A stretch of DNA of 64,000 nt from an uncultured Lachnospiraceae bacterium (GTDB lineage Bacteria > Bacillota > Clostridia > Lachnospirales > Lachnospiraceae). This document shows, piece after piece, positions 31,897 through 40,866 of the stretch; position 1 is the stretch's first letter; each line of letters starts with the position of its first letter. The translations under genes were made by a program, and so were the position numbers. The stretch is taken from assembly GCA_910588775.1 (NCBI GenBank), contig CAJURH010000005.1:1-64000 (forward strand). The letters are read 5' to 3'. Below the pieces are notes generated by a model, which was not told where the DNA came from, did no database searches, and worked only from the letters and a program-made list of their open reading frames with translations.

Positions 31897-34557
31897 TTAT
31901 TTAAAATGTTTTGCCTTGTATCCCGGCGCCACCTGGCTCCATTTCTGGATGCCCAGATATTGCCTGCAGGCTTTTGTTTTGGATTCGCATTGCGGCGTAT
32001 CCATGTATTTGAACACGTTGTAGGCCGTCTTCTTCTTGTCCATTTGACCATTCTTCACCGTCCACAGACCCATGTATAAGTTATCGCTCTGGATTTCCAC
32101 CTCTGCGTCCACCTGGCTGCGGAAGATGATACAGTCAATCATATCGTTGAATTCCGCTTTATAGAATGCGTAAGCGATGGCCGCCGCCTGCTTTTTCTGC
32201 CCATTTGTCCCATGAGAGCTGAATCCCTGCTCGGTGAGCATAATCCTGGTTTTGGAACCATATTTGGATTTCACATACTTGGTCAGATACTGGATGTTTT
32301 TCATGGTGATATACGGCGAGTTCACGCTGTTTTTCACCTGCTGGGGTGAGTTGTTCCAGAAGTCTGATCCCGTCAGCGGAATCGGGTACGCATGGTACGC
32401 GATGGTGAAGTTGGGACTTCCGTATGTTTTCAGCCTGGAGGCGAACTGATCCAAAAACGACTTGGAACTGTGCAACCGTCCTGGCGCGTTCACGTTCCAA
32501 CTGTGATCCAGGCAAATGCTGACTCTGGAGTTTTTGCTCCTGCTTTTCACCGCCATGTAAACCACCTGGTAGGTATCCGCATACTGATTGGCGTTGTATT
32601 TCAGAGACGAAGAGCCTGTGTAATGCCATTGATCGAAAGCGTTGACCTCGTTACCGATTATATAATTGTCGATAAATCCCCGTCCTGAACTGCCATCGAA
32701 CCATTCCGCCATACAACTGAACAAGGCCGCGTATCTGTCCCTGGCCGCCTGGTTGCTCACATTCCAGGCATAGTAGTTATGGGCGCCCTGGGTACGGGCC
32801 GCCGGATGAATCAGATCTGTCTGCCCGTTCTCCCATGGAAGCAGAAATTCTACAGAAAGGTTCATGCCTGACGCCTGAATCTGTGAAAACAATCCGCCCA
32901 GCGCCTCAAAACGATCCCGATTAAAGGAATAGGTCTTGCCCTTGTATTTATATTTCAGCGACCTTCCAGTAACCTTCATCAGATCTGTAATTCTCTCATT
33001 AAACAGACAGTAATTGGTTCCCAGACTCTGCGCGTCCGGCAGGCTTGGCCCAAACTGCAGACCTTTCTTTGATTTTCCCTTGGTGAAAGCACGGGTGACG
33101 CCGGCAAGCATCTCCGGATTGGAAATGTATTTCGCCTTGCTGATGGCTTTGTATTTGCCTTGCGCCTTCACGGCCACCTGGAATTTGGACTGTAATTTGT
33201 TCTTTGCGTTATTATAATTCAGCGGGAATGTGAATGTCACCGACGATTCTTTGTGCACTTTCACCACTGGCTTACTCAGCTTTTTGTTTCCGGTGTTTAA
33301 GGCGAAAAGATAATAATAGCCGTCCCGGCTTTTCACCTGTTTGGGAATGCTGGCCTTCACCTGCACCTGGGTTTTGTTACTTAAGATTTTACAGCTTTTG
33401 ATAGTGGCCGAATTGGATTTGGCCGTCACTTCTGTGACTCCTTTTGTGATTTTACGACTCTTCACATTGCTGTAATCTCCATAAACCCGTCTGCCGGATA
33501 TTGTCCTGTACGCCCGCACTTTTACATATTTCGTAAGGCCCTTTTTCATGCCGCCTATACTGCTTTTCAAAGCCTTGGTCTCTATGACCCGTTTGTTTTT
33601 CGTAAAGGACTTATTCTCGGCCATAAGGATTTCGTAACCCTGCGCCTGCTCCGCCTTCTTCCAGCTTATCTGGATATAGCCTTTTTTCGTATTGGTCACG
33701 CTGGAAAGAGACACTTTGGCCGGACGCTCTTGGGCCTTGTCACTGACCGCTTTTGTAGCTCTGGCCTCTCTTGCCACGGGCTCTTCTTCCTGAACCGCTT
33801 CCACAGCCGCTTCGCTTACGGACGCTTTCTCCTGCACATCTTCAGGCTGAGCGTTTTTAGAAACCTGGTTTTCCGACAGGGTTTCTTCCTGAACTGTTTC
33901 GGGTTCTTCTGTGGAAACGCTTCCCCAGTCCAGGTCAACAGCCACTTCCATTTTCCAGGATTCGCCTTCTGACTGTTGCCCGGCCGTGTCGTATATGTAT
34001 GTGAGTGGTTCCTGCCCGACTTCCTGGGAAAGCTGCAAAAGACCGCTCCCGACCCAGTCCCCTTGGGAAACTTCCAGAATCCGGCTCCAGTCCATATCCG
34101 GTATGGCCAAGAAATCCGCCTGTCCAACATCGTTTAGCGCCAGGGAAATACGGTTGCCTGTGCCAGTAAACCCAGACAATTTATCCAGCCCGGACAGATC
34201 CAAGGCTCCAATGGCATTGTCGCTACAGTCCAACGTCTGCAGATTTGTAAAATTTGCGATCCCCTGAAGGGAGGCAATCCCCTGGCCAGACAGGGAAAGC
34301 TCCGTCACCTGTTCTGCTTCCTCCTGGTTTAAACGGCCGTCTCCATTCGTATCTATGTGCGCTGCCACGTAATCCCGAAATGCCAGATCTGGAAACGCCT
34401 CCTCCAGCGCAGGCGCCTCCCATTCCAGACTTTCCGTCGCCTCTTCCGGTTCAAGTCCGTTTTCCGCAAAGGCCGGTATGGCTGCAGATAATGACAGACA
34501 AGCCGCCATGCACAGCGCGACGCCTTTTGAAAACCAGTTTGTTCTCTTTCCTTTCAT
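31897..34557 (-). CDS. Secreted multidomain protein with DUF5722-type putative glycosidase domain
   Basis: About 886 residues. A signal peptide (KGVALCMAACLSLSAAIPAFA, cut near 31) is followed by an EF-hand-like loop DTNGDGRLNQEE (about 69-80), a short leucine-rich stretch, an acidic linker, a lysine-rich Fn3 domain (about 280-370) and a C-terminal barrel-like region (about 490-886). In that region GNEVN (Glu637) and LTEQGFS (Glu776) sit where the acid/base and nucleophile of clan GH-A glycosidases lie, which fits DUF5722. The substrate is unknown. The start at 34557 follows AGGAGG by about 6 nt. Its neighbour is another large secreted protein. Confidence 0.82.
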   Translation of the reverse strand: MKGKRTNWFSKGVALCMAACLSLSAAIPAFAENGLEPEEATESLEWEAPALEEAFPDLAFRDYVAAHIDTNGDGRLNQEEAEQVTELSLSGQGIASLQGIANFTNLQTLDCSDNAIGALDLSGLDKLSGFTGTGNRISLALNDVGQADFLAIPDMDWSRILEVSQGDWVGSGLLQLSQEVGQEPLTYIYDTAGQQSEGESWKMEVAVDLDWGSVSTEEPETVQEETLSENQVSKNAQPEDVQEKASVSEAAVEAVQEEEPVAREARATKAVSDKAQERPAKVSLSSVTNTKKGYIQISWKKAEQAQGYEILMAENKSFTKNKRVIETKALKSSIGGMKKGLTKYVKVRAYRTISGRRVYGDYSNVKSRKITKGVTEVTAKSNSATIKSCKILSNKTQVQVKASIPKQVKSRDGYYYLFALNTGNKKLSKPVVKVHKESSVTFTFPLNYNNAKNKLQSKFQVAVKAQGKYKAISKAKYISNPEMLAGVTRAFTKGKSKKGLQFGPSLPDAQSLGTNYCLFNERITDLMKVTGRSLKYKYKGKTYSFNRDRFEALGGLFSQIQASGMNLSVEFLLPWENGQTDLIHPAARTQGAHNYYAWNVSNQAARDRYAALFSCMAEWFDGSSGRGFIDNYIIGNEVNAFDQWHYTGSSSLKYNANQYADTYQVVYMAVKSRSKNSRVSICLDHSWNVNAPGRLHSSKSFLDQFASRLKTYGSPNFTIAYHAYPIPLTGSDFWNNSPQQVKNSVNSPYITMKNIQYLTKYVKSKYGSKTRIMLTEQGFSSHGTNGQKKQAAAIAYAFYKAEFNDMIDCIIFRSQVDAEVEIQSDNLYMGLWTVKNGQMDKKKTAYNVFKYMDTPQCESKTKACRQYLGIQKWSQVAPGYKAKHFK

Positions 34558-34703
34558 GCTGTCCTCCTTTTTCATATATAGATTTTCATACGGTCTCTTT
34601 TCTAACTTTACATGATTTTATTCAAAAATACAACTCCCCTCCTGCCTATGCCATTACTTGCCATTGTCTTAGTTTCTCCATTTTATTGCGAATCTTTTCA
34701 ACA

Positions 34704-34737
34704 AACGCTCCCCAAAAGCTTCGTCTCGGAGAGCGTT
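34704..34737 (-). terminator. Hairpin after the LRR protein gene
   Basis: AACGCTCTCC / GGGGAGCGTT arms (one G-U) about 15 nt after the stop codon. Only a weak U tract follows, so termination may be partial. Confidence 0.6.
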
Positions 34738-34751
34738 CGCGTATCTGCATA

Positions 34752-37700
34752 TCACTTTACTGTAACCCGACATTTCACAGACTTCTTACCCGATTTCACA
34801 GTGATTGTGGTCTTGCCTTTTTTCTTGGCGATAATCTTTCCCTTTGCCGTGACAACCGCTGTCTTTTTGTCAGAAGTCTTATACGTTACTTTCTGGGTGG
34901 ATGCGGCTGGCGAAAGCGATGGACGCAGGGTTTTGCTAGATCCTTTTTTCAGCGTCAGCTTTTTAGGAACGCCGCTGATTTTCTTAGTGGCAACCGACGC
35001 TTTCTTGACCGTCACATTCACCGTCTTCTTCAAACCGCTGGCAAGCGTTATCGTAATCACCGCTTTGCCTGTCTTCTTCATGGCTGTGATTTTGCCGTCA
35101 GATTTCACTGTCACAATCTTGGGATTGCTGGATTTCCATGTGGCCACAGAATCTCCTGTTGCCAGGCCAATCACTTTCAGAGCCGTGGACGATTGCCCCA
35201 CTTTCAACGTGAGAGATTTTACGCTCAGCTTGATGGTGGGCGTTAACTTCTTTCCTACGGTGCGCGTTTTTGTCTTGCCACAGGTTGCGCAGGTCTGCTG
35301 CTCTGTCCGGGGCGCAAATACCGTAGCCTTCCGCTTCACAGTCCAAGCGCCGAATCTGTGTGCATGAACCTTTTCCGGGTCCAAATCCTTGGCTTCGGAT
35401 ATTTTCATCTCTCCCAAATCCGTTTTCTTGGTTCCGTTATCCACCGACACATTGATGAGGGCAGATGGATTCGTCGCTTCCACCCTGGCGGTTTTGCCGT
35501 CCTTGATGGAAAACTTAACTTCGTTTTGCTTAATTATGCCGCTGAAGCTAGCCGCCACAAATTTCTTACCGTCGGCCGCATTGCCCTGCAGAATCACTTT
35601 CCCGTTGGCGCCTTTTTCAGAATCTATCGTGCAGGTCACATCCTGGGGATTTACCGTAATCGTGCTGACGTTGTCGGTGGAGGCATAGAGGTATTGGGTT
35701 TTCCCCGCCAGAAGAAGTTCCGTTCCGTTGGCGTCGCAGGTAAAGGGTTTTTCTGGAAAGTTCGCGTTTATGGAATAAATTTTCCCCTCCTTCATGTTAA
35801 TATCGAGAATTTCCACTGAATCGGCCACATAGGTGATTTCTCCATTTTTTACCGTCAGCCATTGCTGGCCGTCGGCGCCTTTTATATGACAGTTCATTAG
35901 TTTGTCGTTGACAAAATTCTTGATATTGGCTGTAACTGTATCATTGGGCCACAGCGACAAATATCCGGTGAAAAAGTTATCCGGTAATTTACTTACATCG
36001 TAAAACTTAATAGATTCAACCTCAAACCCAAAATAATAATGACTGCTTTGTGCGGATATATCTGAAGCGCTAATATCACTTAACTCCCATCTCCCTGTGG
36101 CTGTATTCACCCACAAATAGGATTTTGAGGTGGCATATACAGATGCCGGAAAAGCCAAGTGTTCTAAACCAGACTGTTTGGTAATATATGGTGTATTTGG
36201 ATCATATACTGGAATCCGATACCAATCTCCATCCCTAACTATCTCATTACGCGATGTATCCAGCGCAATCGCGTGCATATACCCTGAAATATCAGAAAGA
36301 GTTATGAGTAATGGCGTTGTGTTTCCACTTCTCACATATTCAATCAGCCCTTTATAATACGTATCCATAGAAAACACCTGCGTTGCTTGGAATTCCCGTG
36401 ACGACTGGGATATATGCGCCCGGTCAATAAAATTCAAAAGGCTTTTATTTCCATGAATCGTATAAAATTCCTGTTCCCCGTAACCGTCCAGATTCCTTTT
36501 ATGGTTATATCCATAGGCATTCAGCCCATCTCCAGTTTTACTGAAATACCTGGATAAATCTACTTTCCCACAGTAATTGGCAGCAGCCAAAAGCGACAGA
36601 CCAAAACAACGGCCATCACTGCTATCTTTCCACCATATACTCTGAGGTACGTTCGTCACTGCCTCTCCCCATGTATACAGGCTGGAGGAAGCAGTTACAT
36701 CGTAAACCTCGTAATACATGGCCGCTGGTATAAGCTTACGACCTCCATAGAAATCCGAATTGTTGACAAAACACCAGCCATCCCTGCCCGCGCTAAAGCC
36801 AGTCACAGTCCTATCCGCCAGGTCAAGCGGCGCATACTTCAGACCATTTTCTATCGCATAGTTCTCCACGCAGGATTCGTCAATATTATCAAAACCATAC
36901 AGTCCTGTCGGAGCTGCAAACGCGCCCGCTCCAATAGCCTTCACATCTTCATGAACGACTGCCCTTTGCAGCGCACTGCAGCCTGCAAACGCCTCCTGTC
37001 CAATCTTCATAACCCCATCGGGAATGTATACCCTCTTCAGTGAAACACAGTTTTTGAAAGCCCCGTCCTTGATTTCCTTCAGGTTTTTCTTCTGGGAAAA
37101 ATCGATCCAGTTCAGCGCACCGCAATCCTTAAAGCACTCCACGCCAATCTCCGTCAGGCTATCCGGAAGTTTTAATTTTTTTAGAGATGTACAATTACAA
37201 AAAGCCCTTTCGCCTATGGATTCCTGGAATTTAGGCCATTGAATTTCCGTCAGCGATGTGCAGCCGTAGAACGCCTCTCTTCCGATTTCCAGGGAGGTCG
37301 CCGCACTCATATCCACGCTTTGTATCCGGCCGGCGTATCCAAACGCCCGCTCGCCGATTCGCTTTACAGCGCCTCGAACGGTGACTTTTTTCAATGCGCC
37401 CCAGGCATTAAACGCGTTGGCGCCTATGTTCTGAAGACCGCCGTTGGGACCATTTCCTATATCCAGACTTTCCACTGCGCTTCGCTTGCTATACCAGGGC
37501 ACATCCGTCACGTTATCTTCCATTTCCCCCTGGCCTTCCAACCGCAACAGATGGCTGTCGGTTATCTGCCAGCAGACATAATCCAAATCCCCCCAGTAAT
37601 TGGTATAAGCCGAGGACACGGTCGGCCACTTCTCCCGCCTGCAATACACAACGGCTGTCACGCCATCGAAAGCGTCGTACCCGATGGTTTTCGGTTTCTC

Positions 37701-38978
37701 CCCCTGGAACCATACCCGCTTCACATTTCCACACCCCACAAAGGCGTGTTTCCCAATTTTCTCAACCTCGTCTTCAATGACAATTTTGTGAATGCCGCTT
37801 CGCTCTTCGTACCAGGGCGCGTCCTCTGCCGCCTCAAACTCCTGCGTCTCCTCGCTCCACGCCTTGATCGTCAACACGCCCGCCTTAAGCTCCCATTCAA
37901 TCCCGTCCGGCAGCCATTCGATGGTTTCGGCTCCATAAGGCTCTTTTCGGTTCACAATACCGACCCATGTGATATTTCCCGCCGGGTAATAGGCTTTAAG
38001 ATTGTTATCCAAAAAAGCGTCCTCGCCAATCTCCGGGGCATCGCCTTTAAAGTACACCCGCTGAAGTGATTCACAGGTGTCGAAGGCCGATGTGCCCATT
38101 TTCGTCAAGGTCTTGGGAAACACCACTTTCACCAGTTCGCTGCACCCAGTGAAGGCGGCTTCCCCGATGGTTTTCAGTCCTTTTCCCAGTTTCAGCTCCT
38201 TCAGCGCGGCGCAGTTGTCAAATGCGTAGTCTTCGATGGCCGTCACGCTGTCGGGAAGTATGACCGATGTGAGACTGCTGCACTCGTCAAAAGCCGACAC
38301 GCCGATGACCGACACGCTCTCTCCCAACGTCAGAGAACGTATATTCTCATCAAAGTAAAAAGCATCCATCCCAATCGTACGCACCTGGTTTCCAATAACC
38401 ACCGCTGTTATATTTTCACAGCCCCAGAAAGCGCCGTCGCCGATGCTGGTCACGCCGTCGGTTACATGGACGCTTGTAATGCTATCCCGTATTTTCTCCC
38501 AGGGATATGTGCTGTAGTCTTCCTCGTAATCATACTCATAATTATACATGGGGCCAGCCCCGCTTATGTACATACTGCCGTCAGCTCTCAGATTCCACGA
38601 CACATTGGCTCCGCACAAACCGGAAGTGGCATTATAAGCTTCCTGGGCCACCTGCGGATTCTCCGTATTTTCTACTGGAGCAACGTGATCCGGCGTCTCT
38701 TTTTCCTGCACGGCGCCTGCCCGCTCCTCTTCCATCTGGGCTTGGTTCACTGATATATTTTCCGTCTGTACAAAATCCGCTGGCTCGCCTTCCGTCTGAC
38801 CATCGACCATCGGTTGGCCTTCCGCCTGCGCGTCATCAGCGCTGGAATCCCACGCGTCTGTAACTTCCGCTTCATTTGCCTGAGACATTTCGGCTGCGAA
38901 ATTCTCCGCCGACGCATAAATTACACCCTGGAAAATCATCACGCCAGCCATAACAACCGCTAAAACCCTCTTCTTCAT
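34752..38978 (-). CDS. Secreted BspA-like leucine-rich repeat protein with candidate cysteine peptidase and Ig-like domains
   Basis: About 1409 residues. A signal peptide is followed by an acidic, Gln-rich linker (about 30-110). From about 160 to 700 run LRR_5/BspA repeats of the form IG..AF.GC.SL..V.LP. A globular domain holds GRCFGLSLLAAANYC (Cys791), GYMHAIALD (His902) and PVYDPNTP (Asp926), in the order of a papain-like Cys-His-Asp triad (inference). Then come a linker with CATC (about 1230), and two bacterial Ig-like domains (about 1246-1330 and 1335-1409). The ATG at 38978 is preceded by AAGGA. There is no LPXTG anchor; the basic C-terminus may bind the wall. Confidence 0.82.
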   Translation of the reverse strand: MKKRVLAVVMAGVMIFQGVIYASAENFAAEMSQANEAEVTDAWDSSADDAQAEGQPMVDGQTEGEPADFVQTENISVNQAQMEEERAGAVQEKETPDHVAPVENTENPQVAQEAYNATSGLCGANVSWNLRADGSMYISGAGPMYNYEYDYEEDYSTYPWEKIRDSITSVHVTDGVTSIGDGAFWGCENITAVVIGNQVRTIGMDAFYFDENIRSLTLGESVSVIGVSAFDECSSLTSVILPDSVTAIEDYAFDNCAALKELKLGKGLKTIGEAAFTGCSELVKVVFPKTLTKMGTSAFDTCESLQRVYFKGDAPEIGEDAFLDNNLKAYYPAGNITWVGIVNRKEPYGAETIEWLPDGIEWELKAGVLTIKAWSEETQEFEAAEDAPWYEERSGIHKIVIEDEVEKIGKHAFVGCGNVKRVWFQGEKPKTIGYDAFDGVTAVVYCRREKWPTVSSAYTNYWGDLDYVCWQITDSHLLRLEGQGEMEDNVTDVPWYSKRSAVESLDIGNGPNGGLQNIGANAFNAWGALKKVTVRGAVKRIGERAFGYAGRIQSVDMSAATSLEIGREAFYGCTSLTEIQWPKFQESIGERAFCNCTSLKKLKLPDSLTEIGVECFKDCGALNWIDFSQKKNLKEIKDGAFKNCVSLKRVYIPDGVMKIGQEAFAGCSALQRAVVHEDVKAIGAGAFAAPTGLYGFDNIDESCVENYAIENGLKYAPLDLADRTVTGFSAGRDGWCFVNNSDFYGGRKLIPAAMYYEVYDVTASSSLYTWGEAVTNVPQSIWWKDSSDGRCFGLSLLAAANYCGKVDLSRYFSKTGDGLNAYGYNHKRNLDGYGEQEFYTIHGNKSLLNFIDRAHISQSSREFQATQVFSMDTYYKGLIEYVRSGNTTPLLITLSDISGYMHAIALDTSRNEIVRDGDWYRIPVYDPNTPYITKQSGLEHLAFPASVYATSKSYLWVNTATGRWELSDISASDISAQSSHYYFGFEVESIKFYDVSKLPDNFFTGYLSLWPNDTVTANIKNFVNDKLMNCHIKGADGQQWLTVKNGEITYVADSVEILDINMKEGKIYSINANFPEKPFTCDANGTELLLAGKTQYLYASTDNVSTITVNPQDVTCTIDSEKGANGKVILQGNAADGKKFVAASFSGIIKQNEVKFSIKDGKTARVEATNPSALINVSVDNGTKKTDLGEMKISEAKDLDPEKVHAHRFGAWTVKRKATVFAPRTEQQTCATCGKTKTRTVGKKLTPTIKLSVKSLTLKVGQSSTALKVIGLATGDSVATWKSSNPKIVTVKSDGKITAMKKTGKAVITITLASGLKKTVNVTVKKASVATKKISGVPKKLTLKKGSSKTLRPSLSPAASTQKVTYKTSDKKTAVVTAKGKIIAKKKGKTTITVKSGKKSVKCRVTVK

Positions 38979-39009
38979 TCTCTCTTTTCCTTCCTTGCCG
39001 TCCATAAAA

Positions 39010-39654
39010 CTATTTTAACTGTCTGGCGCGACTGGCTGCCGTATTCGGATACATCTTCATCCATGTGGCTTTCTTGGAACCTACCATCTTTTTCAGCGTT
39101 TGGTTGAATTTTGCCTTCGTAAGCTTCTTTTGGGCTGCATTTTCATAGGTGATTTTCGACTTACCGGAAGCCTGCATTTCGATTCCCTTACTCAGCTTTA
39201 AGGCCGCTTTGCCTTTTGAAATCTTGTAATAAGAACGACCGCCATAATCTCCATGCGCAAAGTCCGTGAAAAAGACTCCCTTTTTCTTATAATATCCGTA
39301 TTTATTTCCATAGCCTCCCAGCAGTCCCAGCGGGCGGGTATCCAATAGCTTCACCTTTCCGTTCTTGTACGTAAACAGCGCAAGACGGGAAAGCATATTA
39401 TTTCCTGAACGCCAGTCGATACGGACCAGTAATTCCGGTATAGAGTCATTGTCTATATATGCGACGGAAAACACGCCGTTTGTCATGTTATACTTCTCCC
39501 TTTCTATGGTGTAGCTCTTTTTCTGGAGCAATCTATTGTATGCTTTTAGCGCGCTTTTGCTGGCAGACGCCGCCTGCGCATCCGTGGGCAAAAGAAGCGC
39601 CACAAAAAGCGCCGTCAAAATCATCAGTCCCGCTAATTTTTTCATCTTTCTCAT
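39010..39654 (-). CDS. Small secreted protein of unknown function
   Basis: About 214 residues. A signal peptide (KKLAGLMILTALFVALLLPTDAQA) is followed by a Lys- and Tyr-rich mature part. It has a segment SVAYIDNDSIPELLVRIDWRSGNNMLSRLALFTYKNGKVKLL of the kind seen in exported clostridial proteins with FG-GAP-like D.D..PEL motifs. No enzyme motif is recognised. ATG 39654 is preferred over 39672 because AAGG precedes it; ATG 39645 is also possible. It lies between rlmB and the LRR gene, 22 bp from rlmB, so it may be transcribed with the cysE operon. Confidence 0.75.
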   Translation of the reverse strand: MRKMKKLAGLMILTALFVALLLPTDAQAASASKSALKAYNRLLQKKSYTIEREKYNMTNGVFSVAYIDNDSIPELLVRIDWRSGNNMLSRLALFTYKNGKVKLLDTRPLGLLGGYGNKYGYYKKKGVFFTDFAHGDYGGRSYYKISKGKAALKLSKGIEMQASGKSKITYENAAQKKLTKAKFNQTLKKMVGSKKATWMKMYPNTAASRARQLK

Positions 39655-39676
39655 AACCTTTTTCCTTTCCATTTTC

Positions 39677-40408
39677 TTACATTCTCTGCCTTACCGCTTC
39701 ATAGGCCAAAATCCCCGCCGCCACCGAAGCATTCAGGGAATCTACATCCCCTTTCATGGGAATGGACGCTGTATAATCACATTTTTCCCGCACCAGACGG
39801 GTGACCCCTTCCCCCTCGCTTCCAATTACCAGCCCTATGGGTCCTTTTAAGTCCACCTCATACATATGCGGTCCAACAGCGTCTGCGCATACGAACCAGA
39901 TGCCCTCTTTTTTCAAATCCTCTATGGTTCTGGCCAGGTTGGTGACGCGAGCCACCGGCGTGTAATTCAGCGCCCCGGCGGAAGCCCTCGCCGCTCCAGC
40001 TGTCAATCCCACAGCCCGGCGCCCCCGGATAATCACCCCATGAACGCCAGCTTGATTGGCCGTCCGTATGATGGCCCCCAGGTTATAAGGATCTTCAATG
40101 CCGTCCAGCAAAAAAAGGAATGGCGGCTCCCCTTTCTCCTTGGCTTTATTTAATATCTCCACCACCGACGCATAGGTATACGCCGCCATATAAGCAATCA
40201 CGCCCTGATGGTTGCCCGTTTCTGAGAGCTGATCCAGCCGACTTTTGCGTACGTACTGTATCACAGCGTCGCCCCTTTTTGCCTTTTTTACAATGGAGTC
40301 CACCGGGCCGTCCTTGCATCCCTCCAGGACAAATAATTTATCCAAGGGATGCCCAGCGCGCAGCGCCTCGGCCACAGCGTGACGCCCCTCTATCTGCTGC
40401 CTGTCCAT
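39677..40408 (-). CDS. rlmB: 23S rRNA (guanosine-2'-O-)-methyltransferase RlmB (TrmH family)
   Basis: SPOUT methyltransferase expected to methylate the 2'-O of G2251 in the 50S peptidyl-transferase region. 243 residues: N-terminal substrate-binding domain (IEGRHAVAEALRAGHPLDKLFV), then a trefoil-knot catalytic domain with the three SpoU motifs (DGIEDPYNLGAIIRTANQAGVHGVII; IGLVIGSEGEGVTRL; IPMKGDVDSLNASVAAGIL). It overlaps mrnC by 19 bp. The cysE-cysS-mrnC-rlmB order is conserved in Firmicutes. Confidence 0.96.
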   Translation of the reverse strand: MDRQQIEGRHAVAEALRAGHPLDKLFVLEGCKDGPVDSIVKKAKRGDAVIQYVRKSRLDQLSETGNHQGVIAYMAAYTYASVVEILNKAKEKGEPPFLFLLDGIEDPYNLGAIIRTANQAGVHGVIIRGRRAVGLTAGAARASAGALNYTPVARVTNLARTIEDLKKEGIWFVCADAVGPHMYEVDLKGPIGLVIGSEGEGVTRLVREKCDYTASIPMKGDVDSLNASVAAGILAYEAVRQRM

Positions 40409-40866
40409 TTTCCTTCCTCCAATTCTATATAACTGATACCCGCTTTCACCAAATCCACCATACGTTTCTTTTGCCCCTTAAGAAAAAGCCAACCCATCAG
40501 CGCCTCAAAACCCGTAGCTCTGCGGTAGTCCCCCATAGTGGCGTTCTTAGCCATGGTGGATGGGTGCGCGTTTCTTCCCCTTTTATAAATCCGGTTCTCC
40601 TCCTGGGTAAGCATGGGCTCCAGCGCCTCCATCATTTTAGACTGGGCGCCGGCGCGAACCAGGGCGCTGGCTTGTCTGTGCAATTTGTTCACGGGGCAGT
40701 TTCCCCTTTTTACCAAAATTGTGCGAATGATTAACTCATAAACGCCGTCGCCCATATAAGCCAGCGTAAGCGGGGAATAGGTGCGGATGTCCACATCTTC
40801 CAGTTGGAACGCCTGGGAAAGCGCTTCCATCCAGCCCAGCTCCACCCGGTCTAAACTCTCTTCCAT
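40390..40866 (-). CDS. mrnC: Mini-ribonuclease III
   Basis: RNase III-like enzyme without a dsRNA-binding domain, which matures 23S rRNA ends. The 158 residues keep the motif PLTLAYMGDGVYELIIRT near 32-49 and the second acidic region MGDYRRATGFEALMGWLF. It overlaps cysS by 16 bp and rlmB by 19 bp, a tightly coupled group. Length is normal. Confidence 0.95.
   Translation of the reverse strand: MEESLDRVELGWMEALSQAFQLEDVDIRTYSPLTLAYMGDGVYELIIRTILVKRGNCPVNKLHRQASALVRAGAQSKMMEALEPMLTQEENRIYKRGRNAHPSTMAKNATMGDYRRATGFEALMGWLFLKGQKKRMVDLVKAGISYIELEEGKWTGSR

Noticed and set aside
34558..34575. Longer start for the DUF5722 protein (MKKEDS)
   Set aside because: The AGGAGG that drives translation lies inside these codons, so the ATG at 34557 is used.
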